18,134 nt of DNA from Candidatus Woesearchaeota archaeon (GTDB lineage: Archaea; Nanobdellota; Nanobdellia; Woesearchaeales; WAPY01): contig WAPY01000078.1 of the NCBI GenBank assembly GCA_015520525.1, positions 1-18,134 on the forward strand, read 5' to 3'. Position numbers and translations under genes: made by a program. Shown piece by piece: positions 6,892 to 14,029 of the stretch. The first letter of the stretch is position 1. The number at the start of each line of letters is the position of its first letter. Under the pieces are notes generated by a model that was not told the DNA's origin, did not search any database, and saw only the letters and a program-made list of their open reading frames with translations.

Positions 6892-6927
6892 GTTCGCACC
6901 TCGCAAATAATTATAACCTCTCAAAAA

Positions 6928-6937
6928 CTTATAAAAA
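6928..6937 (-). promoter_or_regulatory. TATA box of the PRC-barrel gene
   Basis: TTTTTATAAG on the minus strand, centred near 6933, predicts a start of transcription near 6907. That gives a leader of about 16 bases, enough to hold the GAGGTG ribosome binding site before ATG 6891. Confidence 0.5.
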
Positions 6938-6955
6938 TAGAAATCATTCTTTTAT

Positions 6956-7597
6956 TTAAACTTTTTCTTTCAGCTCCTTAACAATGTTTGAAAGTTGCGT
7001 CACATTCTCTGTTAATGTGGGCAGTATTTTCTTAAACACAGACTCCATAGCTTTTATTTCTGTTCCTATATCAGTCACATGCTCGTCGTATTCAGCCATC
7101 TTGTCCAGCGTTCCCTTCTGAAGTTGCGAGAATTGATCCTTTAAATCTTTAATTTGGCTTTCCATCTGAGTGATCTTCTTCTCCATGTTCTCCTTCCACT
7201 CTATAACCTTATTTATTGTATCTACAAAATCCTGCCATTTTTCGTCTATTATTGCCTCGGCAACTTCTTCTATTTTCTCAGTTCCCACATCTAAAACTTC
7301 CCCCTGCTCAGGCGCTGTTTGAGTTAGTAAAGCTTGATTCTGCTCTGCGTTGATGAGGGGTTGCTGCACAGCTTCAGGTTGGGGCTGTGTATTGTTCATC
7401 ATTGGGTTCTGAACTCCCTCAAACTCTTCGGGTGTTGGAGCTTTTGTGACAGAAGATTTCATGTCCGCTTGATTCATAGCGTCGAATATTTGATTTGGAG
7501 TGTAACCTTCCCTTTCCAGCTGTTCAATTATTTGGGAATTGCTCAATCCTTGAGTTCTCATTTGAAGAACTTTATCAATTGGTATTTCTTCAGGCAT
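6956..7597 (-). CDS. Coiled-coil protein with N-terminal UBA/HTH-like helical segment
   Basis: Three parts are visible in 213 residues. Residues about 5-46 are a compact helical unit (G-L-S-N-S-Q-I-I-E-Q-L-E-R-E-G-Y) resembling UBA/CUE-type or short helix-turn-helix motifs. Residues about 50-100 are a Gln/Pro/Asn-rich linker. Residues about 105-213 are long charged helices predicted to form a coiled coil, ending in K-I-L-P-T-L-T-E-N-V-T-Q-L-S-N-I-V. No signal peptide or membrane helix is seen, so it is cytoplasmic. It is the third gene of the ATPase operon, 36 bases after the preceding one, with GAGGT before its ATG. By position it may be an accessory of the pilus motor, as FlaC/D/E are for archaella, but homology to those is not shown. 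Confidence 0.7.
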   Translation of the reverse strand: MPEEIPIDKVLQMRTQGLSNSQIIEQLEREGYTPNQIFDAMNQADMKSSVTKAPTPEEFEGVQNPMMNNTQPQPEAVQQPLINAEQNQALLTQTAPEQGEVLDVGTEKIEEVAEAIIDEKWQDFVDTINKVIEWKENMEKKITQMESQIKDLKDQFSQLQKGTLDKMAEYDEHVTDIGTEIKAMESVFKKILPTLTENVTQLSNIVKELKEKV

Positions 7598-7633
7598 TTT
7601 ATTTACCTCAATTTTTATATTGCTACTTTATTT

Positions 7634-8071
7634 TTAAAGCTTTTGATTGTTGTTTTTTAGTTCTTTAATCTTCTTCTCAAATTCATCTCTCGTTATGAAA
7701 TTTAAGGGCTCCCACAGGTCGAGGTATTTTTTCAGAACATTAACATCTCCCTTTCTCGCCGTTGTTTTAAGCTCCTTAACGATCATTGTAATCTTTTCCT
7801 TTATGTCGGCAATGTCCCTTTTTATGTCGTCTAAATCTGAGTTTATTGTTCTTATTTCTATGTTGACTTTCTTCTTGAAATCAATCAGTGCGTGCTCATC
7901 CATATCCATTCTGTTTGATGCTTTTGTGTATCTCTCCTCGAGCATTCTCACTCTTCTTGTTAAGCTTGATATGTTCGCCCCCGGCGAAGGCTGTGCTGTT
8001 TTCTGCACTGGCCTAGTTGGAATCTGAGGACTGCTCGCCTTTTGAGTTGGATTTGGTTTTTGATTCATCAT
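7634..8071 (-). CDS. Coiled-coil protein, probable accessory of the secretion ATPase
   Basis: This 145-residue protein has a Pro/Gln/Ser-rich disordered N-terminus (about 1-33). Heptad-like helices follow (about 34-104, e.g. I-N-S-D-L-D-D-I-K-R-D-I-A-D-I). A short C-terminal unit contains Y-L-D-L-W-E-P-L-N-F-I-T-R-D-E-F (residues 116-131), which looks like a defined docking motif. There is no membrane segment. Its ATG overlaps the TGA stop of the ATPase gene (ATGA), and GGTGA lies just upstream, so the two are translationally coupled. That argues for a fixed stoichiometry with the motor. The layout recalls FlaD/E archaellum accessory proteins, but I cannot confirm homology. Confidence 0.7.
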   Translation of the reverse strand: MMNQKPNPTQKASSPQIPTRPVQKTAQPSPGANISSLTRRVRMLEERYTKASNRMDMDEHALIDFKKKVNIEIRTINSDLDDIKRDIADIKEKITMIVKELKTTARKGDVNVLKKYLDLWEPLNFITRDEFEKKIKELKNNNQKL

Positions 8072-10362
8072 AATTCACCGCTTATTTGTTTCTTCTTTAT
8101 ATACCTTTTCAGCCACTCTTCCCATTTGAACAGTATTGTTTTGCTGTCGAGTTTTCCAAGCTCCTCCTTAACATCGTCGGATATTCTGTGGAATTGATCG
8201 TTGGCTTGTATGACATGTTCAGCTTCGAGCAGTTTTCTGTTGTTTATTTTGTCGGAATACTTGACGAGAAGTTCCTTTGTTTTCGCCCTCAGCAGTATAT
8301 TGTCCCAAACAGCGTTCCAGTTGCCTGCCCATTCCTTAACATTCCCAGCTATTGCTTTTATAATCTCAGAGTCGCCGTTTATTAAATCCTGAGATGCTTC
8401 CAACTGATCGGTCTTTGCGTTGTATTTCATCAGGTCAACGAAGCCGTTTTCTACTAAAGGATCTTTCTCCCAGAACTTCCTCACTTCAGAGATTTGAGTT
8501 ACCCTCCTCCATCTATGGAGTCCGTCGGCGCTCTTTATTGGGTTTGCAACTATGATTATGTCTGTGGCTTTGAAGCTTGTTCTCGGAACTTGAAGGTCGT
8601 TAACGACCCTGTCATAAACTCCATAAGGCGATGCTCCATGAATTGTTCCTGCAACTATATGAGCTAGTGCCCCTACTCTCATTGCTTCGTAAAGAGCCCT
8701 CGCCTCTGTGCTTCTAACTTCGCCGACTATTAAGCATGAATCTCCCATTCTCAATGTTGTTCTTATACCCTCATCTGCAGGAACCTCTGAGCTTCCCTTT
8801 GTCATTGCGCTTGCAACCTTCATCGGCTGAATATTGTATCCTAATTTTCTCAGAGATGTTGTGGGCAGTTCGAGAGTGTCCTCTATGGTTATTATTCTAT
8901 ATTTTCTCATTATCTCAACCATTATTGCACTCAGCAGGGATGTCTTTCCCGCGCTCCTTGTTCCTGCAACTAGCATTGTTCTTGAACCATCAACTAAGAA
9001 GCTTATTATTCCAGCTGCGAGAGGGTTCAGCATTCTGTTCTTTATGAATAAGGGCAGTGTCCAAGGTTTGTCTCTGTGCCTTCTCAAAGCGTAGGCTAAT
9101 CCTGTTGGGTTTAATGGTTCTGATATTACAGCTACTCTTGCATTTGCTCTCGGCAGAGATATTTCTGTGTCTAAGATTGGATTCGCCTCGTCTAAAGGTC
9201 TGCCTGACATCATCCTTAGCTTTGAAGCCCAGGACTCTGCTTCAGCCCTCGTTGGAACTATGTTAGTCACGCAGTCGTCGAAGTCCTGATGAACAATAAA
9301 TATTGGGACTTGACCCATAGGGCTGTTTATCGTTACATCCTGAACTTTCTCGTCAGACAAAAGAACTTCTATAAGCCCGAATCCGACGGTGTATCTTACG
9401 AGAATGTTTGTCAATTTTTCTATTTCTTCAGAACTTAATTTCATGTTTTGGTAGCTTGCCAGTTCTTCTATTAAATCATAGCCTACATTGTGGAATACCT
9501 GCCTCATTCTTTCAGGGTCAACGAATTCCGATTTTTTCGGTTTGTGCTCTGCTATTATCTTCCTTGCCGTGTCCAATAGTTCATATTTATCCTCAAAGAG
9601 TTTGAACTCTGGAGGAATTATGTGGTATAAATTCTGTATGGAATTTTTTAGTTTGAATATTGTCACTTCAACATCATCCGCTAGTTTGTAGCTGTCCAAC
9701 TCTTCAGCATCTTCAGGGTAGTTTGTCATTAATTTTGTCGCCATGAAGTCTGGTTTTATTATAGGCGAGAATATCTTCCTGTAAACTTCTCTATTGCCCA
9801 AGACATACCCGTTCAAATATGGCTTTGCTATCATTATTAATTTTGTATCTTCAAGCAGGTTGATTAAGTAGTCGAGAACAATTAAGTATTTCTTGTGCGC
9901 TTGAATGTCCGCCTGGTCGACGCTTTTGTCAAGCTCAATCTCTTCTATTCTTCTTAATCTTTTCAGTTCGGCGTAAGCTCCCAACGGATCGCTCTTTAAA
10001 AGGTCAAATATTATACTATGCAGTTCTGTATACCATTTGTTCACATACTTTGTTGTTTGGAGCCCTTTTGAAAGTCCGTAGTAACTTATCATCGTCTTGT
10101 CTTTGACTAATCTCCTGTAAATTTTTGCAATCTCTTTTACCAAACTGACTTGGTTTAGATCATACTCATAGTCCCTATTCTGTCTGAATATCACCTTTGT
10201 TATGTCGTCATTTTCAGCTATCTTCGTTATTACAGAAGCCATGCAGGTTGGAGTATCCTCTAAGCTTGGAACTAAAGGACACTTTGAACAATCTATTTCA
10301 AGAATTACATCTTCACCTTCATGAACTATTTCGCTTGGACAGTTTCTTGCTGGCATATTCAT
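8068..10362 (-). CDS. Type II/IV secretion system ATPase (TadA/GspE/FlaI family), long form
   Basis: The 764-residue protein is a hexameric-type motor ATPase for pilus assembly or secretion. The C-terminal motor has Walker A G-T-R-S-A-G-K-T (467-474), an Asp box I-E-D-T-L-E (493-498), Walker B C-L-I-V-G-E (543-548) and a His box A-G-T-I-H-G (571-576). The part before it (about 1-280) is much longer than in FlaI or TadA of about 450-550 residues. It begins with a Cys cluster (Cys8, Cys25, Cys28, Cys40) that could bind zinc. About 120 residues follow the motor. ATG 10362 lies about 24 bases from a TATA box, so it is probably leaderless; the next ATG at 10356 is possible. It leads the operon with two coiled-coil genes and is divergent from the TadC-like gene. 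Confidence 0.9.
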   Translation of the reverse strand: MNMPARNCPSEIVHEGEDVILEIDCSKCPLVPSLEDTPTCMASVITKIAENDDITKVIFRQNRDYEYDLNQVSLVKEIAKIYRRLVKDKTMISYYGLSKGLQTTKYVNKWYTELHSIIFDLLKSDPLGAYAELKRLRRIEEIELDKSVDQADIQAHKKYLIVLDYLINLLEDTKLIMIAKPYLNGYVLGNREVYRKIFSPIIKPDFMATKLMTNYPEDAEELDSYKLADDVEVTIFKLKNSIQNLYHIIPPEFKLFEDKYELLDTARKIIAEHKPKKSEFVDPERMRQVFHNVGYDLIEELASYQNMKLSSEEIEKLTNILVRYTVGFGLIEVLLSDEKVQDVTINSPMGQVPIFIVHQDFDDCVTNIVPTRAEAESWASKLRMMSGRPLDEANPILDTEISLPRANARVAVISEPLNPTGLAYALRRHRDKPWTLPLFIKNRMLNPLAAGIISFLVDGSRTMLVAGTRSAGKTSLLSAIMVEIMRKYRIITIEDTLELPTTSLRKLGYNIQPMKVASAMTKGSSEVPADEGIRTTLRMGDSCLIVGEVRSTEARALYEAMRVGALAHIVAGTIHGASPYGVYDRVVNDLQVPRTSFKATDIIIVANPIKSADGLHRWRRVTQISEVRKFWEKDPLVENGFVDLMKYNAKTDQLEASQDLINGDSEIIKAIAGNVKEWAGNWNAVWDNILLRAKTKELLVKYSDKINNRKLLEAEHVIQANDQFHRISDDVKEELGKLDSKTILFKWEEWLKRYIKKKQISGEL

Positions 10363-10380
10363 TATTTTATTCTTATTGTA

Positions 10381-10390
10381 TTATAAAAAG
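10381..10390 (-). promoter_or_regulatory. TATA box of the ATPase operon
   Basis: CTTTTTATAA on the minus strand, centred near 10386, is about 24 bases before ATG 10362 and predicts a leaderless message. The same 112-base gap holds the promoter of the divergent TadC-like gene, so both transcripts could be controlled together. Confidence 0.5.
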
Positions 10391-10439
10391 TTTTGTGTTG
10401 TTTCCTTATAATTTGTTGTTAACTTTTATGTGGTTACAA

Positions 10440-10449
10440 AACTTTTATT
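10440..10449 (+). promoter_or_regulatory. TATA box of the TadC-like gene
   Basis: AACTTTTATT centred near 10446 lies about 29 bases before ATG 10475. An almost identical AACTTTTATG stands at 10421-10430, 19 bases upstream, and could be a second start or part of a regulatory repeat. A similar ACTTTTTATA stands on the opposite strand for the ATPase. Confidence 0.45.
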
Positions 10450-10474
10450 ATGTAATCTTCTCTTTTTGGGATGA

Positions 10475-12664
10475 ATGGCACTGTCTGAGGAAGAGTTGAG
10501 GGAGCTTTTTGATAAGTATAAATCAAAGCTTAAAGGCCAGATTGACCTTGATGAGTCTTCAGAGCATCTTACTTCATCTCAGTATAATCAGTTTAAGATG
10601 GACCTTGTCAAGACAAAAAAGACTTGGTATGAGAAGGCTTGTTCTTGGTCTGAGAGTATTCTTAAACTTTCACCTGATGCAGAGACAGCCAGAAAGTTGA
10701 AGGAAATGGCTTACATAACCCACATGAATGTAACGCCTGAGGGAGTTATGAGCTTCTCGGTGCTTGTTCCCATGTTTGTTTTTGTTTTCTTCGGCATTTT
10801 ATCGTTTTTAATATTTAACTCTCTGATGGCTGTTGTTGCTATGACAATCCTTGCTTTAATTCTATTCTATGCTCTTCAAAAACTTCCTTTTATCCTCGCA
10901 GACAGCTGGCGTTTGAAGGCGAGCAGTCAAATGGTTCTTGCGGTGTTCTATGTTGTAACATACATGAGGCACACCTCTAATCTTGAGCTTGCCATTAAAT
11001 TTGCAGCTCAGCATCTTTCTCCTCCCTTGTCAGTTGACCTTAAGAGAATATTGTGGGATGTTGAGACGCAGAAGTTTCCGTCTGTAAAAGAGTCCCTTGA
11101 TAATTATTTGGAAACTTGGAAGAAGTGGAGCCCCGAATTTGTCGAGTCAATGCATTTAGTTGAATCCTCCCTGCTTGAGAGTTCTGAAGATAGAAGGATA
11201 AACGCTCTTGAGAAGGCTCTTTCAGTCATGCTTGATGAGACTTATGAAAAGATGCTTCACTACGCCCACAATTTAAAGTCTCCCATTACCATGCTTCACA
11301 TGTTTGGTATAATCCTCCCTCTTCTTGGTTTGGTCATGCTTCCATTGGCAATAAGCTTTCTTGGTATAACTTGGTATGAGCTCGCTTTCTTTTACAATAT
11401 AATCCTTCCAATAATTGTTTACTTTTTGGGAAAGGCGCTGCTCTCGTCTAGGCCTACAGGTTATGGTGATGTTGACATATCACAGTATCATAAGGATTAT
11501 GAGAAATTTAAGAAGGTTCTCATCCGATTCGGTAAGTCTGAATTTGAGGTTGATCCCAAATACCTTGCGGTAGGAATTTTCGTAGTTTTATTCTTGATTG
11601 GGTTATTCCCTGTTTTAATGCACTTGTTTGCTCCTTCATTGGTTGCGAATATTGACGCTTCATTTAAGGACAGTTTTGGAGGTAAGTTCTCCTTCTTTGG
11701 TTATGTGCCCACAGGCAAAGATGGTACTGGAGGAGTCCAGGGTCCTTTTGGTTTAGGCGCTGCCATTCTCAGCTTGTTTATCCCTTTGGCATTTGGACTT
11801 TCCATGGGAGTTTATCTCCTTTTAACATCCCACAAACTTGTTGAGATTAGGGAGAAATCTAAATCTTTAGAGCAAGAGTTTGCCTCAGCTTTATTCCAGC
11901 TCGCCAATAGGATTGGCGATGGCCTGCCGGTTGAGATTGCCTGTCAGAAGGTAGCTCAAGTTATGAAGGGAACCTTGTCGGGCAAGTTTTTTGAGATTGT
12001 GAGCACAAATCTTATTCAATTCGGCATGGGTATTGAGGAGGCGATTTTCAACAAGGACAGGGGTGCTTTAGTTTTCTTTCCGTCTAATATGATTGAGAGT
12101 TCTATGAAAGTTTTGGTTGAGAGCGCTAAGAAGGGCCCTTCGGCAGTCTCAAATGCTCTTATGAATGTTTCAACTTATATTAAGGAAATGCATAGAGTTA
12201 ATGAGCGTCTTAAGGACTTGCTGGCTGACACGATCTCATCTATGAAGACTCAAATCTCGTTCATAACTCCTCTAATCGCTGGAATCGTCGTTGGACTTGC
12301 CTCTATGATAACCAATATAATGCAGAAGCTCGGCTCTCAGCTTGGACAGACCGGCGCGAGTGCTCAATCTATGGGCAATCTTACTCAAATATTCGGCGGT
12401 TCGGGAATGCCCACTTATTATTTCCAAATTGTCGTAGGCGTTTATGTTGTTGAAGTTATTTATATACTTGCGGGAGTTGCAAGCAATATTGAGAACGGTT
12501 CTGACAAGTTAGGCGAGCATTATTATGTTGGGAATTCTTTGGTGAAAGCAACTTTGCTTTATGTGGTTATAACTTTCTTAGTTGTGTTGATGTTCAATCT
12601 CATTGCAGGGGCTGTGACTGGGGGATTATTAGTTAATGGGACTCCAAGCACTTCCTTGACATAA
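10475..12664 (+). CDS. TadC/GspF-type membrane platform protein with two T2SSF domains
   Basis: The 729-residue integral membrane protein is the likely membrane platform that anchors the pilus/secretion ATPase. It has two copies of the T2SSF helical cytoplasmic domain: about residues 150-265 (with L-E-L-A-I-K-F-A-A-Q-H-L) and about 465-590 (with G-L-P-V-E-I-A-C-Q-K-V-A-Q-V). Membrane helices are seen near 96-134 (two), 270-293, 303-322, 363-385, 425-450, 594-615, 648-668 and 690-715. The doubled architecture is common in archaeal TadC-like proteins. An out-of-frame ATG 4 bases upstream opens only a short frame. It is divergent from the ATPase operon. Whether it serves pili, archaella or secretion is not decided by the sequence. 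Confidence 0.88.
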   Translation: MALSEEELRELFDKYKSKLKGQIDLDESSEHLTSSQYNQFKMDLVKTKKTWYEKACSWSESILKLSPDAETARKLKEMAYITHMNVTPEGVMSFSVLVPMFVFVFFGILSFLIFNSLMAVVAMTILALILFYALQKLPFILADSWRLKASSQMVLAVFYVVTYMRHTSNLELAIKFAAQHLSPPLSVDLKRILWDVETQKFPSVKESLDNYLETWKKWSPEFVESMHLVESSLLESSEDRRINALEKALSVMLDETYEKMLHYAHNLKSPITMLHMFGIILPLLGLVMLPLAISFLGITWYELAFFYNIILPIIVYFLGKALLSSRPTGYGDVDISQYHKDYEKFKKVLIRFGKSEFEVDPKYLAVGIFVVLFLIGLFPVLMHLFAPSLVANIDASFKDSFGGKFSFFGYVPTGKDGTGGVQGPFGLGAAILSLFIPLAFGLSMGVYLLLTSHKLVEIREKSKSLEQEFASALFQLANRIGDGLPVEIACQKVAQVMKGTLSGKFFEIVSTNLIQFGMGIEEAIFNKDRGALVFFPSNMIESSMKVLVESAKKGPSAVSNALMNVSTYIKEMHRVNERLKDLLADTISSMKTQISFITPLIAGIVVGLASMITNIMQKLGSQLGQTGASAQSMGNLTQIFGGSGMPTYYFQIVVGVYVVEVIYILAGVASNIENGSDKLGEHYYVGNSLVKATLLYVVITFLVVLMFNLIAGAVTGGLLVNGTPSTSLT

Positions 12665-12680
12665 ACTATTCAAGGGAAAC

Positions 12681-12690
12681 ATTTATATAT
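12681..12690 (+). promoter_or_regulatory. TATA box and ribosome binding site of the aminotransferase gene
   Basis: ATTTATATAT centred near 12686 predicts transcription from about 12712. The short leader contains TTGTGAT (12713-12719), a partial match to GGTGAT, five bases before ATG 12725. Confidence 0.5.
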
Positions 12691-12724
12691 TTTGATTACT
12701 TTTGAGTTAAAATTGTGATACACA

Positions 12725-13987
12725 ATGGGAGGATCTCTTTCTATTAAAATTAGTTCGCGGGACATCAATAATTTTTCTCGTGAAGCAAGCTTGGCTAAGC
12801 CTTCTGCAATAAGAATGTTTTTGAGATATGTTGGTATGGATATTGATGGAGTAAAAGTTGTTTCTCTTGGAGGAGGACTCCCAGATCCTTCTCTCTTTCC
12901 AACAGAAGAGTTTAATAAATCATGGGGAGAAAATATAAATCATCCAGAGAAGATATTTCAGTACGGAAAGACCAGCGGAGTAGGAAAATATATTGATGGG
13001 CTTGTGGGCTTTTTGGAAAAAGACAATATCCTTGTTGGCAAGGAGTATAATAACAGCATACTTCCAACTGTAGGTTCACAGCAAGCCCTTGACTTCATAG
13101 CGAGGTTGTTAATTAATGAAGATGATAATGTGGCGGTGGGTTCTCCAACTTACTTGGGAGCGTTGTCTGCTTTTAATCTGAAGAATCCGCATTTTGTCAT
13201 TGTTCCCATTGATAAGGACGGGTTGAATGTCGATAATTTAGAGGAAAAGTTAAAGGCTTTCAGTAGCTCTGGTCAAAACTTAAAGTTCGCTTATGTTATC
13301 CCTGACTTCCAGAATCCTGCTGGTGTTAGGATGTCCCTTGAGAGGAGGGAAAAATTGCTTGAACTGTCAAATAAGTATAACTTTCTTATTGTTGAGGATG
13401 CTCCTTATAGGGCGTTGGATTATAGTGGGAAGGAAAAACTGCCTTCTATATATGAACTGGCGCAGAAGAAAAAGTATCATAATGTGATCTCGCTCGGAAC
13501 TTTCTCAAAGATTCTCTCACCCGGTCTTAGGGAAGGATGGATTCTGGCTGATAAGGGTATTGTTGAAAAATTAAATCAATTTAAACAGGCTGCTGTTCTG
13601 TGTGGACCGCCGTTGAATGAATATTTAATATCTAACCTTTTCCCTATTCTACCTGCACATATTGATAAGCTGAAAAAAGCGTATAAGGAGAAAAGAGGCA
13701 TTATGCTTAAAGCTCTCAAAGAGTATATGCCTAAAGAACTTGTCAGTTGGAACAATCCAGAGGGAGGTTTTTTCCTCTGGCTTAAGACTCCCTGCAATTT
13801 CAACTTAAATAAAGCAGAGGAAATGATTAAGAAATATAAAGTCATTTTTATTCCTGGAGGAGCGTTTGACCCAAGCGGTGAGCCTAATGAGTATATGAGG
13901 TTGAACTTTACCTTCCCCAGCAAAGAAGAAATTTATGAGGGAATTAAGAGATTGTCTCTTATGATCTCTAAGGAGTGTGAGCTTTAA
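12725..13987 (+). CDS. PLP-dependent aminotransferase, class I/II (2-aminoadipate/aromatic type)
   Basis: This 420-residue fold-type I enzyme moves an amino group between an amino acid and a 2-oxo acid. Key residues are present: S-L-G-G-G-L-P-D-P near 47-55, Q-N-P-A-G at 196-200 (Asn197), V-E-D-A-P-Y at 223-228 (Asp225, Tyr228), and the PLP lysine Lys262 in S-K-I-L-S-P-G-L-R. The closing Y-M-R-L-N-F carries the substrate-carboxylate Arg. These features fit the LysN/ARO8/KAT subgroup, whose substrates include 2-aminoadipate, aromatic amino acids and branched keto acids; the exact substrate cannot be told. It has its own promoter and no biosynthetic neighbours, so it may serve salvage or have been acquired separately. 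Confidence 0.88.
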   Translation: MGGSLSIKISSRDINNFSREASLAKPSAIRMFLRYVGMDIDGVKVVSLGGGLPDPSLFPTEEFNKSWGENINHPEKIFQYGKTSGVGKYIDGLVGFLEKDNILVGKEYNNSILPTVGSQQALDFIARLLINEDDNVAVGSPTYLGALSAFNLKNPHFVIVPIDKDGLNVDNLEEKLKAFSSSGQNLKFAYVIPDFQNPAGVRMSLERREKLLELSNKYNFLIVEDAPYRALDYSGKEKLPSIYELAQKKKYHNVISLGTFSKILSPGLREGWILADKGIVEKLNQFKQAAVLCGPPLNEYLISNLFPILPAHIDKLKKAYKEKRGIMLKALKEYMPKELVSWNNPEGGFFLWLKTPCNFNLNKAEEMIKKYKVIFIPGGAFDPSGEPNEYMRLNFTFPSKEEIYEGIKRLSLMISKECEL

Positions 13988-14000
13988 TTTATCAGAAATC

Positions 14001-14007
14001 TTTTTAA
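14001..14007 (+). promoter_or_regulatory. TATA box of the dCTP deaminase-like gene
   Basis: TTTTTAA in the context ATCTTTTTAAGC lies about 26 bases before ATG 14030, predicting a leaderless transcript. This supports 14030 rather than the in-frame TTG codons at 14021 and 14024. Confidence 0.45.
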
Positions 14008-14029
14008 GCTCCTCGGCTTTTTGTTGTTT

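Noticed and set aside
8086..9691. Several plus-strand frames of 60-100 codons opposite the ATPase gene
   Set aside because: They are shadows of a strongly supported coding frame, lack ribosome binding sites and show no domain features.
10471..10488. ATG just upstream of the TadC-like gene
   Set aside because: It is out of frame and closes after five codons; a tiny regulatory uORF is possible but unsupported.
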